Below are positions 36,129 to 44,354 of a stretch of DNA of 64,000 nt, one piece after another. Both the position numbers and the translations under genes were made by a program. Each line of letters begins with the position of its first letter. Position 1 is the stretch's first letter. The notes under the pieces were generated by a model that was given only the letters and a program-made list of their open reading frames with translations, did no database searches and was not told where the DNA came from. The stretch is from Deltaproteobacteria bacterium HGW-Deltaproteobacteria-12 (GTDB lineage Bacteria; Desulfobacterota; Syntrophia; Syntrophales; Smithellaceae): contig PHBK01000007.1 of assembly GCA_002840565.1 (NCBI GenBank), positions 57,348 to 121,347 on the forward strand, written 5' to 3'.

Positions 36129-37049
36129 ATGGCTTATATCTGGCCGATTGGCGGGGGGAAAGGCGGTTCCGGTAAAAGTTTTCTAACTTGTACCTTAGGC
36201 CTCCTCTTGGCAGGTTTAGGCAAGAGGACTCTGATCATCGATCTTGACCTGGGGGCTGCCAATCTTCACACTTTCCTGAATGTTCCTTATCCCACCAAAA
36301 GTCTTTCCGATTTTATTCGGAAAAAAAATACTCCTCTCGAAAGCATTGTTCTGGAAACGCCGGTGCCTGATCTTTTTCTGATCAGCGGAGCTAATGATAC
36401 CCTGGATGTTGCCAATCTTCCTTATGAACAGAAAATAAAAACTATGAGAGCCATCGCGAAGTTGAATTTTGACTGTATTTTGCTCGATCTCGGCGCCGGC
36501 ACTTCTTTCAATACTCTTGATTTTTTCCTGATCTCGCAGAATGGTATTTTTATTGCCACACCGGAACCTACGTCCGTGGAAAATGTTTACCGGCTTATCC
36601 GGGCTATTTATTTCCGCCGGATCCGTCAATATTTTACCGTCGCGGATTTTAAAGTACTGGAGGACGCAACAGTCCGGTATTTCGGTGATGGCGCTTATGC
36701 CAAACCGGAATATATAATGCAGACGGTTAAAAAAAATTACCCGGAAACAGGCCTGAAGCTGGAAAATGATTTTGCCGCTTATAAATTTAAGCTCATCATT
36801 AATCAACTTCATAAGCAGGATGATGCCGGACTCGGCCCGCAGATTTGCCGGCTTGTCGACAAACATCTTGGTATTAAGATCGTTTTTTCCGGTAATATTG
36901 CCTATGATGAGCATGTCCATGATGCCATCTGTCAGCGGGTGTCATTTATAGATCGATATCCTTATACAAGGACGGCGGGGGATTTACGCGAACTGGGCAA
37001 GCAAATCATTTATTCTACGGGCGATCAGATGATGATCAATTATTCTTAA
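36129..37049 (+). CDS. MinD/ParA-family P-loop ATPase
   Basis: 306 aa from Met36129 (an earlier ATG at 36111 would add six residues). Deviant Walker A IGGGKGGSGKS near the N-terminus, then DLDLGAANLH and LLDLGAGTS. It resembles the MinD/FlhG group rather than plasmid ParA. No amphipathic MinD-type C-terminal helix is clear. Followed 113 bases later by the J-like/HTH gene, a recurrent pair in Desulfobacterota. Confidence 0.88.
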   Translation: MAYIWPIGGGKGGSGKSFLTCTLGLLLAGLGKRTLIIDLDLGAANLHTFLNVPYPTKSLSDFIRKKNTPLESIVLETPVPDLFLISGANDTLDVANLPYEQKIKTMRAIAKLNFDCILLDLGAGTSFNTLDFFLISQNGIFIATPEPTSVENVYRLIRAIYFRRIRQYFTVADFKVLEDATVRYFGDGAYAKPEYIMQTVKKNYPETGLKLENDFAAYKFKLIINQLHKQDDAGLGPQICRLVDKHLGIKIVFSGNIAYDEHVHDAICQRVSFIDRYPYTRTAGDLRELGKQIIYSTGDQMMINYS

Positions 37050-37162
37050 GTAAAGTTGGAATTGCTTGCGGGCAGAAGATATATTTTTAAGGCATTGCAG
37101 TTGGGGATTATCCCGTTTATCGGCTTTGCATAAAAGGTGTGCGGGGAACACCGGGGGCGGAA

Positions 37163-37825
37163 ATGGAAAAAAAATTTGGCAAGCTTAATTATTATGAAAT
37201 GCTGGATTTAAAACCGGATGCCACCCTGTTTGAAATTCGTCAAGCTTACAATGCTGCACTGCAAACTTATCAAACAAATTCTCTGGTCAGTTATTCTTTT
37301 TTTTCTCCTGAGGAAAGAAAAGCAATTCTTGATTTGCTGGAAAAGTCTTACCTGACGCTGATCAATGAAACGAAAAGACAGGACTATGACCGGGAACTTG
37401 TCCGGTTGGGGCTCATTTCTGAGACAGCACTGAAACCAACTGCCAAAACGCCGGTGAAAATTTTTAATATTAATCGGGCGCAGGTTAAGAGCGGTGCGCT
37501 GCAAAACGCCGCTGTCGCTTTGCGCAAACAAACTTCGGAAAATCAAATTATCGGCGAAATACTTTCCCAAAAGGAAATAAGCGGCTCCGATCTCCAGAAG
37601 ATCAGGAAGGAACTGGCCTTGTCATTGGAGCACATAGCGCAGGAAACAAAGATACGCCTTGATTATTTGCAGGGAATTGAAAGGGATGATGTGCAGGCAT
37701 TACCGGCAGCGGTGTTTCTCAAGGGTTTTATTAAATCCTACCTAAAATGCCTCTGCCTGCAGCCCGTTGACGAAATCTTCCATAAGTACATTAATCGCTC
37801 ATCTTTTAATGGAGGAAAATCATGA
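37163..37825 (+). CDS. J-like domain plus RodZ-type HTH protein
   Basis: 220 aa. Residues 1-75 are J-domain-like (NYYEMLDLKPDATLFEIRQA, ETKRQDYDREL) but the HPD tripeptide is absent, so DnaK stimulation is doubtful. Residues about 140-205 form a RodZ-like HTH (GSDLQKIRKELALSLEHIAQ, then YLQGIERDD). Start ATG 37163 was chosen over GTG 37139 because gggggcgg precedes it. Overlaps the lipase gene by ATGA. Confidence 0.82.
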   Translation: MEKKFGKLNYYEMLDLKPDATLFEIRQAYNAALQTYQTNSLVSYSFFSPEERKAILDLLEKSYLTLINETKRQDYDRELVRLGLISETALKPTAKTPVKIFNINRAQVKSGALQNAAVALRKQTSENQIIGEILSQKEISGSDLQKIRKELALSLEHIAQETKIRLDYLQGIERDDVQALPAAVFLKGFIKSYLKCLCLQPVDEIFHKYINRSSFNGGKS

Positions 37826-38742
37826 TCCAGAAAAATTTCACCTTTCCCGCTGCGGACAAAACAGAAATATATGTTTACAAATGGCTGCCGGAACAGCAGG
37901 TCAAGGCAATACTGATGATCAGCCATGGCATGGCGGAAACCGCCGCCCGTTATGAACGCCTGGCGGAAGCATTGACCAAATGCGGCTATGCTGTTTATGC
38001 GCCGGATCAGCGCGGTCATGGTAAAACGATCAAAGATCCGGCTCATGCCGGCGAAACAGGAGAAGATACATTCGGCCGGATGCTGGGCGATTTGCACCGG
38101 TTGTCGGGAATTATCAAGTCAGAAAATCCGTCAGCCCCGGTCTTTTTGCTCGGCCACAGCATGGGATCTTTTATCACTCAGGGATATCTTGCTCGCTGGG
38201 GGCGTGAATTGAAAGGCGCGATATTGTCAGGAACGGCGGGGCCGGCTGATTTTATGACTGTTATCGGTCAGGGAGTGGCCTATCTCGAAAAATTACGGGT
38301 TGGCGCAACAGGCAGAAGCAATCTTTTGAACACTCTTAGCTTCGGCAGTTTTAATAAACAATTTCAGCCCGCACGCACGGATTTTGACTGGTTGAGCCGC
38401 GATCCCAAAGAGGTTGACAAATATATTGCCGATCCTTTTTGCGGCGGTATTTTCCCGGCGGCCTTTTTCTTTGATCTTACAAAATATCTGCGGCAAATCA
38501 AAAAACAGGATCAGTTGGAAAAAATTCCGAAAAATTTGCCGCTGTATTTTTTTTCCGGCAAAAAAGATCCGGTTGGAGCTAATGCCGCCGGAGTGGCAAA
38601 ATTAATCAAAATATATGAAAATATGGGCATTGCCGACATCAGCTTTAAGTTTTACGAAGACGGCCGCCACGAAATGCTCAATGAAATTAATCGAGATATT
38701 GTCATTCAGGATTTAATTTCATGGCTCGACAAGCACAGCTAG
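37822..38742 (+). CDS. Monoacylglycerol-lipase-like alpha/beta hydrolase (serine aminopeptidase S33 fold)
   Basis: 306 aa. Nucleophile Ser in GHSMGSF, DQRGHGKT in the early part, acid/His in GKKDPVG and EDGRHEMLNE. Typical of YtpA/PldB-like lysophospholipases and monoacylglycerol lipases. Cytoplasmic. Translationally coupled to the HTH gene by a 4-base overlap. Confidence 0.9.
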   Translation: MIQKNFTFPAADKTEIYVYKWLPEQQVKAILMISHGMAETAARYERLAEALTKCGYAVYAPDQRGHGKTIKDPAHAGETGEDTFGRMLGDLHRLSGIIKSENPSAPVFLLGHSMGSFITQGYLARWGRELKGAILSGTAGPADFMTVIGQGVAYLEKLRVGATGRSNLLNTLSFGSFNKQFQPARTDFDWLSRDPKEVDKYIADPFCGGIFPAAFFFDLTKYLRQIKKQDQLEKIPKNLPLYFFSGKKDPVGANAAGVAKLIKIYENMGIADISFKFYEDGRHEMLNEINRDIVIQDLISWLDKHS

Positions 38743-38856
38743 TTTCTTGAAAAACGAATAATTTCATTTCTTAATCAAAGATGATATGCAGCGGCAGCAG
38801 GGAATGCAATTTCCTTTAGCCTCAAGCCATAATTTTGCAAAAAAGCTAATAAACCT

Positions 38857-39981
38857 ATGATATTATTTCTTTTATTATTTTTAATTCTTTACGGCGGCAT
38901 TCATTTTTATGCCTTTGCCAGAATGGAAGGCATAATTCATTTTTCCGCAGGCCCGAAAATACTGATTATTTGCCTGCTGATTGTCTTGATATTTGCTCCT
39001 TTGCTGGTGCGCATTGCCGAGAGCCGGAATTTGGAATTATTGGCACGGGTGTTGGCCTATATCGGATATCTCTGGATGGCCTTCATTTTCCTTTTTTTCT
39101 GCCTGAGTATATTTTTCGATGCCGCCAGATTCATCTTCAAATTTTTCCCAACGGCAGTTTCTGCGACTTCTTTAACTAATATCACTTTCGTTTTAGCGAT
39201 TTTTCTCTCTTTGGCTTTTGTTGTTTATGGATTCATTGATGCTCAGAAAATCAGAATTAAGAAACTGGAAGTAGCCACCGGGCAGAGTCTGCCTAACGGC
39301 GGGAAAATCCGTATTGTCCAGATATCCGACGTCCATGTCGGTTTGATCATTCAGGAGAAGCGACTGCGGACCCTTGTTGAAACAATAGCCGCAATGAAAC
39401 CTGATATCCTGGTTTCTACGGGAGATTTGCTCGATGGTGAATTAAACAATGTCCTGCCGCTGGCGGAACTGTTCGCGCCGCTTAAACCGCCTTTCGGCAA
39501 ATATGCTGTTACCGGCAACCACGAATATTATGCCGGTATCGCACAGTCCCTGGAGTTTACCAGGCAGGCCGGCTTCGAAGTTCTCCTCGACGAAGCAAGA
39601 GAGGTGGCGGGGATAAATATTGTCGGCATCGATGATATCACCGGCAGAAGAGCAGCCATAGTCAACGAGAATCCCCGTTCGACAAAAACAATGCCGGCGA
39701 TCAACAACAATAAATTTGTTCTGCTGCTGAAACATCAGCCGTTTGTCAACAGGTCCGACAATTTTAACCTGCAGCTTTCCGGCCACACGCACGGCGGCCA
39801 GATATTTCCCTTCCGGATAATCACCGGTCTTTTTTTTCAACACAATTACGGCCATTTTGCACTGGCGCAAAACAAGGCGATTTACGTAAGCCGGGGAGTC
39901 GGCACTTGGGGGCCGCCGGTACGCATCCTTGCCCCGCCGGAGATCACCGTCATTGATTTAATCGGACAAAAAAATAATTGA
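38857..39981 (+). CDS. Membrane-bound metallophosphoesterase
   Basis: 374 aa. The first 130 residues hold about four membrane segments, then a calcineurin-like domain: ISDVHVG, STGDLLDGE, TGNHEYY, LSGHTHGGQIFP. This layout matches YkuE/LpxH-like membrane phosphoesterases; the substrate is unknown. Stands alone, about 50 bases before the TetR gene. Confidence 0.92.
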   Translation: MILFLLLFLILYGGIHFYAFARMEGIIHFSAGPKILIICLLIVLIFAPLLVRIAESRNLELLARVLAYIGYLWMAFIFLFFCLSIFFDAARFIFKFFPTAVSATSLTNITFVLAIFLSLAFVVYGFIDAQKIRIKKLEVATGQSLPNGGKIRIVQISDVHVGLIIQEKRLRTLVETIAAMKPDILVSTGDLLDGELNNVLPLAELFAPLKPPFGKYAVTGNHEYYAGIAQSLEFTRQAGFEVLLDEAREVAGINIVGIDDITGRRAAIVNENPRSTKTMPAINNNKFVLLLKHQPFVNRSDNFNLQLSGHTHGGQIFPFRIITGLFFQHNYGHFALAQNKAIYVSRGVGTWGPPVRILAPPEITVIDLIGQKNN

Positions 39982-40007
39982 TCATTTCTCGTCATAATGA
40001 TAAAAAG

Positions 40008-40022
40008 TGACAGATGATTCAT
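40008..40022 (+). promoter_or_regulatory. Candidate operator upstream of the double TetR gene
   Basis: TGACAGATGATTCAT, 11 bases before the regulator start, matches 14 of 15 bases of TGACAGGTGATTCAT at 41346-41360 in front of the SDR operon. The ends TGA/TCA are symmetric. Confidence 0.6.
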
Positions 40023-40033
40023 AAATGAGATAA

Positions 40034-41296
40034 ATGATGACCCGGAAGAAAAAAGAACATTCAGGCCGAGTTTTAACCAAAAAGGGGACCGCGACCAGGG
40101 CAGCTGTCTTGAATGCGGCGCACGAAGTATTTCGCGATACCGGTTACTATGCATCTTCCGTTTCCGAAATATCGCGGCGCGCCGGCGTTTCTCTGGCCAC
40201 TTTTTATCAATATTTTAAAAACAAGGAACAGGTTTTTCAGGAGCTCAACGACTTCATTATTGAACGTTTCATGAAGAAGGCGGAATCTCTATCTCTGGAG
40301 GGATTTGATTTTGCCGGCCGGATAAAAAAGATTATTGCTTTGCTCTTCGATCATACGAAAAACAATCTGGCGTTTCATCGCATTCTGGGGGAATCGGAGC
40401 TTGTTGATCGCGTTACCCTGGCCTATTATGAAGCAATAGCGCGCTTTCTGCGCAATTTTTTACGCCGGGAAACTGCCGCCGGAAATATCCGCCCTTTAGA
40501 TCCGAACATTGTTGCCTATGGCTTGATCGGCATCTGTTATTTTAATTCCTTTAAATGGGGTGATGCGCAGGAAGAATTAAGCGAAGAGCAGACGATTGAT
40601 TTAATGGTAAAATTGATAATGCAGGGCATTAACGGTCCCGCAGAATGGAAGCGGCCGGCCAGCTGGGATATGCTGTCATTGCCGGCGGCCTCACCTTTAA
40701 ACGAAGAGGCCGGAGAGCCGCTGACTAAAGGCGAAAAAACTCGCCAGTCGATATTGCTCGCGGCAGAAAAAGTTTTTGGCCAGCATGGAATCAACCGAGC
40801 CAGCATTGCGGAAATTACCCGTGAAGCCGGTGTTGCTTTGGGTACTTTTTATGTTCATTTTGCCAGCAAAGCGGAATTGGTTGAAGGTTATGTTAAATAT
40901 ATCAACCGGAACATGCGCCTGGAAATCCAGCGGGTTGCCGCCAACATGCCGGATCGGCGCGATGCCGAAAGGATCGGCGTTATAGTTTGTTTCAACTTTG
41001 TTTTGCGCCACCGGGAAGTTTATCGCATCATTCCTGAATTTGAAATGATTGATAAGGAAGTCTCCCTGTGGTATTATAAAAAAACAGCCCAGGGATATGT
41101 TCAAGGCCTCGAAAGAGCTATGAAAAAAGGAGAAATTGGCCAGTTCCCGCCGTTCTTTTTAGCCCATTCCCTGATGGGGATTACTCACTTCATTGCCCTC
41201 AAATGGATTATCTGGGCGGCCAATCCCAATCCCCAGCTTTCTCGCCAAGCTATCGAAAATAATATTAATTTTATTCTCTGGGGCTTAAAAGCCTAG
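40034..41296 (+). CDS. Fused double TetR-family regulator
   Basis: 420 aa made of two complete TetR units. Unit 1: HTH at about 20-70 (RAAVLNAAHEVF, VSLATFYQYFKNKEQ), ligand domain to 205. Unit 2: HTH at about 235-285 (RQSILLAAEKVFGQHG, VALGTFYVHFASKAE) and a second ligand domain. TetR proteins normally work as dimers of one such unit; here a monomer may mimic a heterodimer. Likely controls the downstream acyl-CoA module and itself through the shared site. Probable ligand: an acyl-CoA (inferred from context). Confidence 0.92.
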   Translation: MMTRKKKEHSGRVLTKKGTATRAAVLNAAHEVFRDTGYYASSVSEISRRAGVSLATFYQYFKNKEQVFQELNDFIIERFMKKAESLSLEGFDFAGRIKKIIALLFDHTKNNLAFHRILGESELVDRVTLAYYEAIARFLRNFLRRETAAGNIRPLDPNIVAYGLIGICYFNSFKWGDAQEELSEEQTIDLMVKLIMQGINGPAEWKRPASWDMLSLPAASPLNEEAGEPLTKGEKTRQSILLAAEKVFGQHGINRASIAEITREAGVALGTFYVHFASKAELVEGYVKYINRNMRLEIQRVAANMPDRRDAERIGVIVCFNFVLRHREVYRIIPEFEMIDKEVSLWYYKKTAQGYVQGLERAMKKGEIGQFPPFFLAHSLMGITHFIALKWIIWAANPNPQLSRQAIENNINFILWGLKA

Positions 41297-41312
41297 ATTA
41301 TATAAAAAATTC

Positions 41313-41342
41313 TTGACAACCGGCAGACGCTTTTGCTAATAT
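41313..41342 (+). promoter_or_regulatory. Promoter of the SDR/acyl-CoA operon
   Basis: TTGACA (41313-41318), 18-base spacer, TAATAT (41337-41342). The candidate operator begins 4 bases downstream. Confidence 0.65.
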
Positions 41343-41345
41343 TTC

Positions 41346-41360
41346 TGACAGGTGATTCAT
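41346..41360 (+). promoter_or_regulatory. Candidate TetR operator at the SDR promoter
   Basis: TGACAGGTGATTCAT lies over the expected transcription start, where binding would block the promoter. One mismatch to 40008-40022. Confidence 0.6.
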
Positions 41361-41382
41361 ATTACGTTATTTGGAGACGTTT

Positions 41383-42129
41383 ATGATCGATCTGCAAGAT
41401 AAGGTAGTTCTTATAACCGGCGCCAGCTCCGGGATTGGCGCGTCTTTAACGAAAGCCTTCTCTGCCGCCGGTTCCAAAGTAGCCCTGGTGGCAAGGCGCA
41501 AAGATAAACTAATGGAAGTGTCTTGCAACTGTTCCTGTGAAACCCTCGTCATTCATGCCGATGTAATTCAAGAAAATGACCGTATAAAAATTATCGACGA
41601 AACACTCCGGAGATGGGGGCGCATAGATATCCTGGTGAACAATGCCGGGCTGGGTATCTATGGCGATTTTCTCGATATACCAGAGCGGGAATGGAGAAAT
41701 CTGTTTGAAATAAATGTTTTTGCTCCCGTGTTGCTGGCCAAACTGGTCGTTCCTGTAATGAAAAAACAGGGCAGCGGTATTATCGTTAATATTGCCTCCA
41801 TCGGCGGCCTTTTTGCCCATGCCGATAAAGTGACGCCTTATGTAGCGAGCAAACATGCTCTGGTCGGGTTTTCGCGGGGACTGGCCAAAGATTTGGCCGA
41901 CACGGATATTAAGGTGCTGGCGGTTTGTCCGCATCTCACCGATACCGAGTTTTTTGCGGCATCGCCCGGGGCCGATCTCATGGCGCCGGTAGTTGAAAAA
42001 ACGAAAAAGTATATGGAAAGCCCCGACAACATTGCCAAAGGGATCATTGCGCAGTTGGATTCCGGTCGCCTGATTGTTTTCCCAACGCAGCAGGGGGCGA
42101 AGCTTTATGAAAAGCAGCGTGATATCTGA
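41383..42129 (+). CDS. Short-chain dehydrogenase/reductase
   Basis: 248 aa Rossmann enzyme: TGASSGIGASL for cofactor, NNAG, catalytic Ser in IASIGG and YxxxK as YVASKHALVG. ATG 41383 is chosen over TTG 41371 since GGAG at 41372-41375 is the ribosome site. Probably a hydroxyacyl/keto oxidoreductase in the acyl-CoA module. Confidence 0.92.
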   Translation: MIDLQDKVVLITGASSGIGASLTKAFSAAGSKVALVARRKDKLMEVSCNCSCETLVIHADVIQENDRIKIIDETLRRWGRIDILVNNAGLGIYGDFLDIPEREWRNLFEINVFAPVLLAKLVVPVMKKQGSGIIVNIASIGGLFAHADKVTPYVASKHALVGFSRGLAKDLADTDIKVLAVCPHLTDTEFFAASPGADLMAPVVEKTKKYMESPDNIAKGIIAQLDSGRLIVFPTQQGAKLYEKQRDI

Positions 42130-42171
42130 AAGCATTTTTAACCTTCGGCAGAGAAGACAGTTCAGGAATAT

Positions 42172-42918
42172 ATGAAAACAGCGAAAACACAGACAGCGTT
42201 AATAACCGGTGGCGGTTCGGGTATGGGACGGGCTGCCGCCGAGGCTCTGGCGAAGTTGGGCATCCATGTTTTTGTTGCCGATGTCAATACGGAGGCGGCA
42301 GAGGAAACCGCCAGGCTGGTCAGGGCAAGTGGCGGTCTGGCTGATGCCATGAAAGTCGATATTGCTTCCGGTAAAGCGGTGGCTGACCTTTTTTCCAGTC
42401 TGCGGCAAAAAACCCGGAAACTCGACATGCTGGTGCATACAGCCGCCATTTCCGGAGGAATAGTTTTCCTGGAAGATATGAACGACGAAGAATGGCAAAG
42501 AATGCTGGACATCAATCTCAGCGGTGTTTTTTTCTGTGCACGCGAAGCAGTGCGCTGGATGAAGGAAAATAAAACCGGACGGATTTTGCTTTTCAGCTCG
42601 GTAGCTTCCCTTATACCCACACCGGGGGCGATCCATTACAGCGCGGTCAAAGGCGCCGTCAATATGTTCGGCAAAACACTGGCGCTTGAAGCAGGCAAAC
42701 ACAACATTCGGGTGAACGTTATAGCTCCCGGCTATATCAGCACACCGATGCTGCAATATCTTCCGGCAGGTTTCCAGGAAAACATTATCAAGAAAACACC
42801 TTTAAAGCGTTTCGGTGAACCGGCGGAAGTGGCTTCTTTGGTTGCCTATCTGGCCTCCGAAGATGCTGATTTTATAACCGGACAAGTCATCAGTGTGAAC
42901 GGCGGACTCGTTATTTAG
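42172..42918 (+). CDS. Short-chain dehydrogenase/reductase (FabG/3-hydroxyacyl-CoA dehydrogenase type)
   Basis: 248 aa: ITGGGSGMGRAAAEAL, catalytic Ser in FSSVASL, YSAVKGAVNM, and the C-terminal FITGQVISVNGG. Closer to FabG than the SDR upstream. The 42-base gap and shared direction suggest one operon. Could perform the NAD-linked step of beta-oxidation. Confidence 0.92.
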   Translation: MKTAKTQTALITGGGSGMGRAAAEALAKLGIHVFVADVNTEAAEETARLVRASGGLADAMKVDIASGKAVADLFSSLRQKTRKLDMLVHTAAISGGIVFLEDMNDEEWQRMLDINLSGVFFCAREAVRWMKENKTGRILLFSSVASLIPTPGAIHYSAVKGAVNMFGKTLALEAGKHNIRVNVIAPGYISTPMLQYLPAGFQENIIKKTPLKRFGEPAEVASLVAYLASEDADFITGQVISVNGGLVI

Positions 42919-42932
42919 AGAAAGGGTTATCA

Positions 42933-43742
42933 ATGAAGAGTAAATATGCCAATTTGCTTATCGAAGATAAGGGAGAAATCTGTATAGCTGCCTTCAACCG
43001 TCCCGGTGACCGCAATTCGCTGAATTCCCGGACCATAGATGAGGTAGCAGCTTTAATCAGTGCTTTAAAAAACTCCGCAACACGGGCAGTTATCTTTACG
43101 GGCAGCGGAAACGAATATTTTATCGGCGGCGCCGATGGCATTTTGATGATGCAATGTACCCCAAAGGAAGTGGGTGCATTTTCCGCAAAATTACAAAATC
43201 TCTTAAATAAAATGGAGGCCAGTCCTTTGATTACAGTCGCCGCAATTAACGGGCTTTGCTTTGGCGGCGGCTATGAATTCGCCCTGGCCTGCGATTTGCG
43301 CATCGCCAGTACGAAAGCCAAAATAGGCCTGCCGGAGGTCAAGGTAGGTTTAATTCCCGGCGGCGGCGGCACCCAAAGACTGCCCAGACTGGTGGGCATC
43401 GGCAAGGCAATGGAAATGATCCTGACGGGGCGTCTGTATAAAGGCGAAGAGGCTCTGCGGCAGGGGCTGGTTCATCAGGTGGCCTTGCCGGAGGATTTAC
43501 TTGCCGATGCGGAAAAATATTTAAGGGAATGGGTGTTCCCCAATCCGCAATATGCATTGAGCCTGGCCAAAAAGGCCGTCTATGCTTCGGATAAAGGATC
43601 GCTGGCCGAGGGGCTGAAGGCGGAAAATACCGAATTTAAAAAATGCCTGAAGCAGGATTATTTTGTTAAATTGATGTGTAAACAAATTAAAGAAGGAATT
43701 TTGAAGACGACGGCAAAATTGCCGGGATGGGTTTATAAATAG
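42933..43742 (+). CDS. Enoyl-CoA hydratase/isomerase family protein
   Basis: 269 aa crotonase fold. Oxyanion hole regions FIGGADGI and GLCFGGGYEFALACD; catalytic Glu region LPEVKVGLIPGGGGTQRLPR retains the first Glu, with Gly-Gly-Gly at the second position. Probably hydrates an enoyl-CoA between the dehydrogenase steps of its neighbours. Confidence 0.93.
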   Translation: MKSKYANLLIEDKGEICIAAFNRPGDRNSLNSRTIDEVAALISALKNSATRAVIFTGSGNEYFIGGADGILMMQCTPKEVGAFSAKLQNLLNKMEASPLITVAAINGLCFGGGYEFALACDLRIASTKAKIGLPEVKVGLIPGGGGTQRLPRLVGIGKAMEMILTGRLYKGEEALRQGLVHQVALPEDLLADAEKYLREWVFPNPQYALSLAKKAVYASDKGSLAEGLKAENTEFKKCLKQDYFVKLMCKQIKEGILKTTAKLPGWVYK

Positions 43743-43748
43743 AAAGGG

Positions 43749-44327
43749 ATGGCTATGAAGGTTGTTGGAATTGCCGGTAGTCCGCGGGAAAAAAGTAATT
43801 CTCTTTATTATCTTAATTGCGCCCTGGAAGAAATAGAAAAAGACGGTGTCGCCACGGAAGTGATTGCCCTGCGCGAGAGGAGGATCGAGCCCTGCTCGGC
43901 CTGTTATGATTGCCGTGAAGTACGTCAGTGCACCATTCAGGACGACTTTGGTGAAATATTCGACAAGATGCTGGCGGCGGAGGGCATTGTTCTCAGCACT
44001 CCCGTATATGTAAGTTCGATTACAACGCCGCTGATGTCCGTCCTGCAGCGTGCGGCTTTTGTCGCGCACTGGGGCGGGAAAATGTTGATGGGCAAAGTCG
44101 GAGCTCCTATTGCAGTCGCACAGCGCGCCGGTCAGAATATGGCTCTCTCCCAGATGCTGATGTGGTATTTTTTTAACGGTATGACGGTCCCCGGTTCCAT
44201 TTACTGGAATGTTTGTGTTGCCGGCACACGCGGAGCAAGAGATCCTGAAAAAGACGAGATAGGTATCCAGACAATCAAAGCTTTCGGGAAAAACATGTCG
44301 GGTGTGATGAAAAAACTTTTTGTTTAG
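43749..44327 (+). CDS. Iron-sulfur flavoprotein (NADPH-dependent FMN reductase fold)
   Basis: 192 aa. FMN-binding GIAGSPREKSNS, then the compact cluster motif CSACYDCREVRQC (CX2CX2CX5C), as in archaeal/anaerobe iron-sulfur flavoproteins binding [4Fe-4S]. Could pass electrons from an acyl-CoA oxidation to ferredoxin or another carrier. Start at 43749 or the internal ATG 43755 (closer to GAAAGGG). Confidence 0.9.
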   Translation: MAMKVVGIAGSPREKSNSLYYLNCALEEIEKDGVATEVIALRERRIEPCSACYDCREVRQCTIQDDFGEIFDKMLAAEGIVLSTPVYVSSITTPLMSVLQRAAFVAHWGGKMLMGKVGAPIAVAQRAGQNMALSQMLMWYFFNGMTVPGSIYWNVCVAGTRGARDPEKDEIGIQTIKAFGKNMSGVMKKLFV

Positions 44328-44354
44328 AATTGTGTTTCCAGAAGGAGAACAGCT

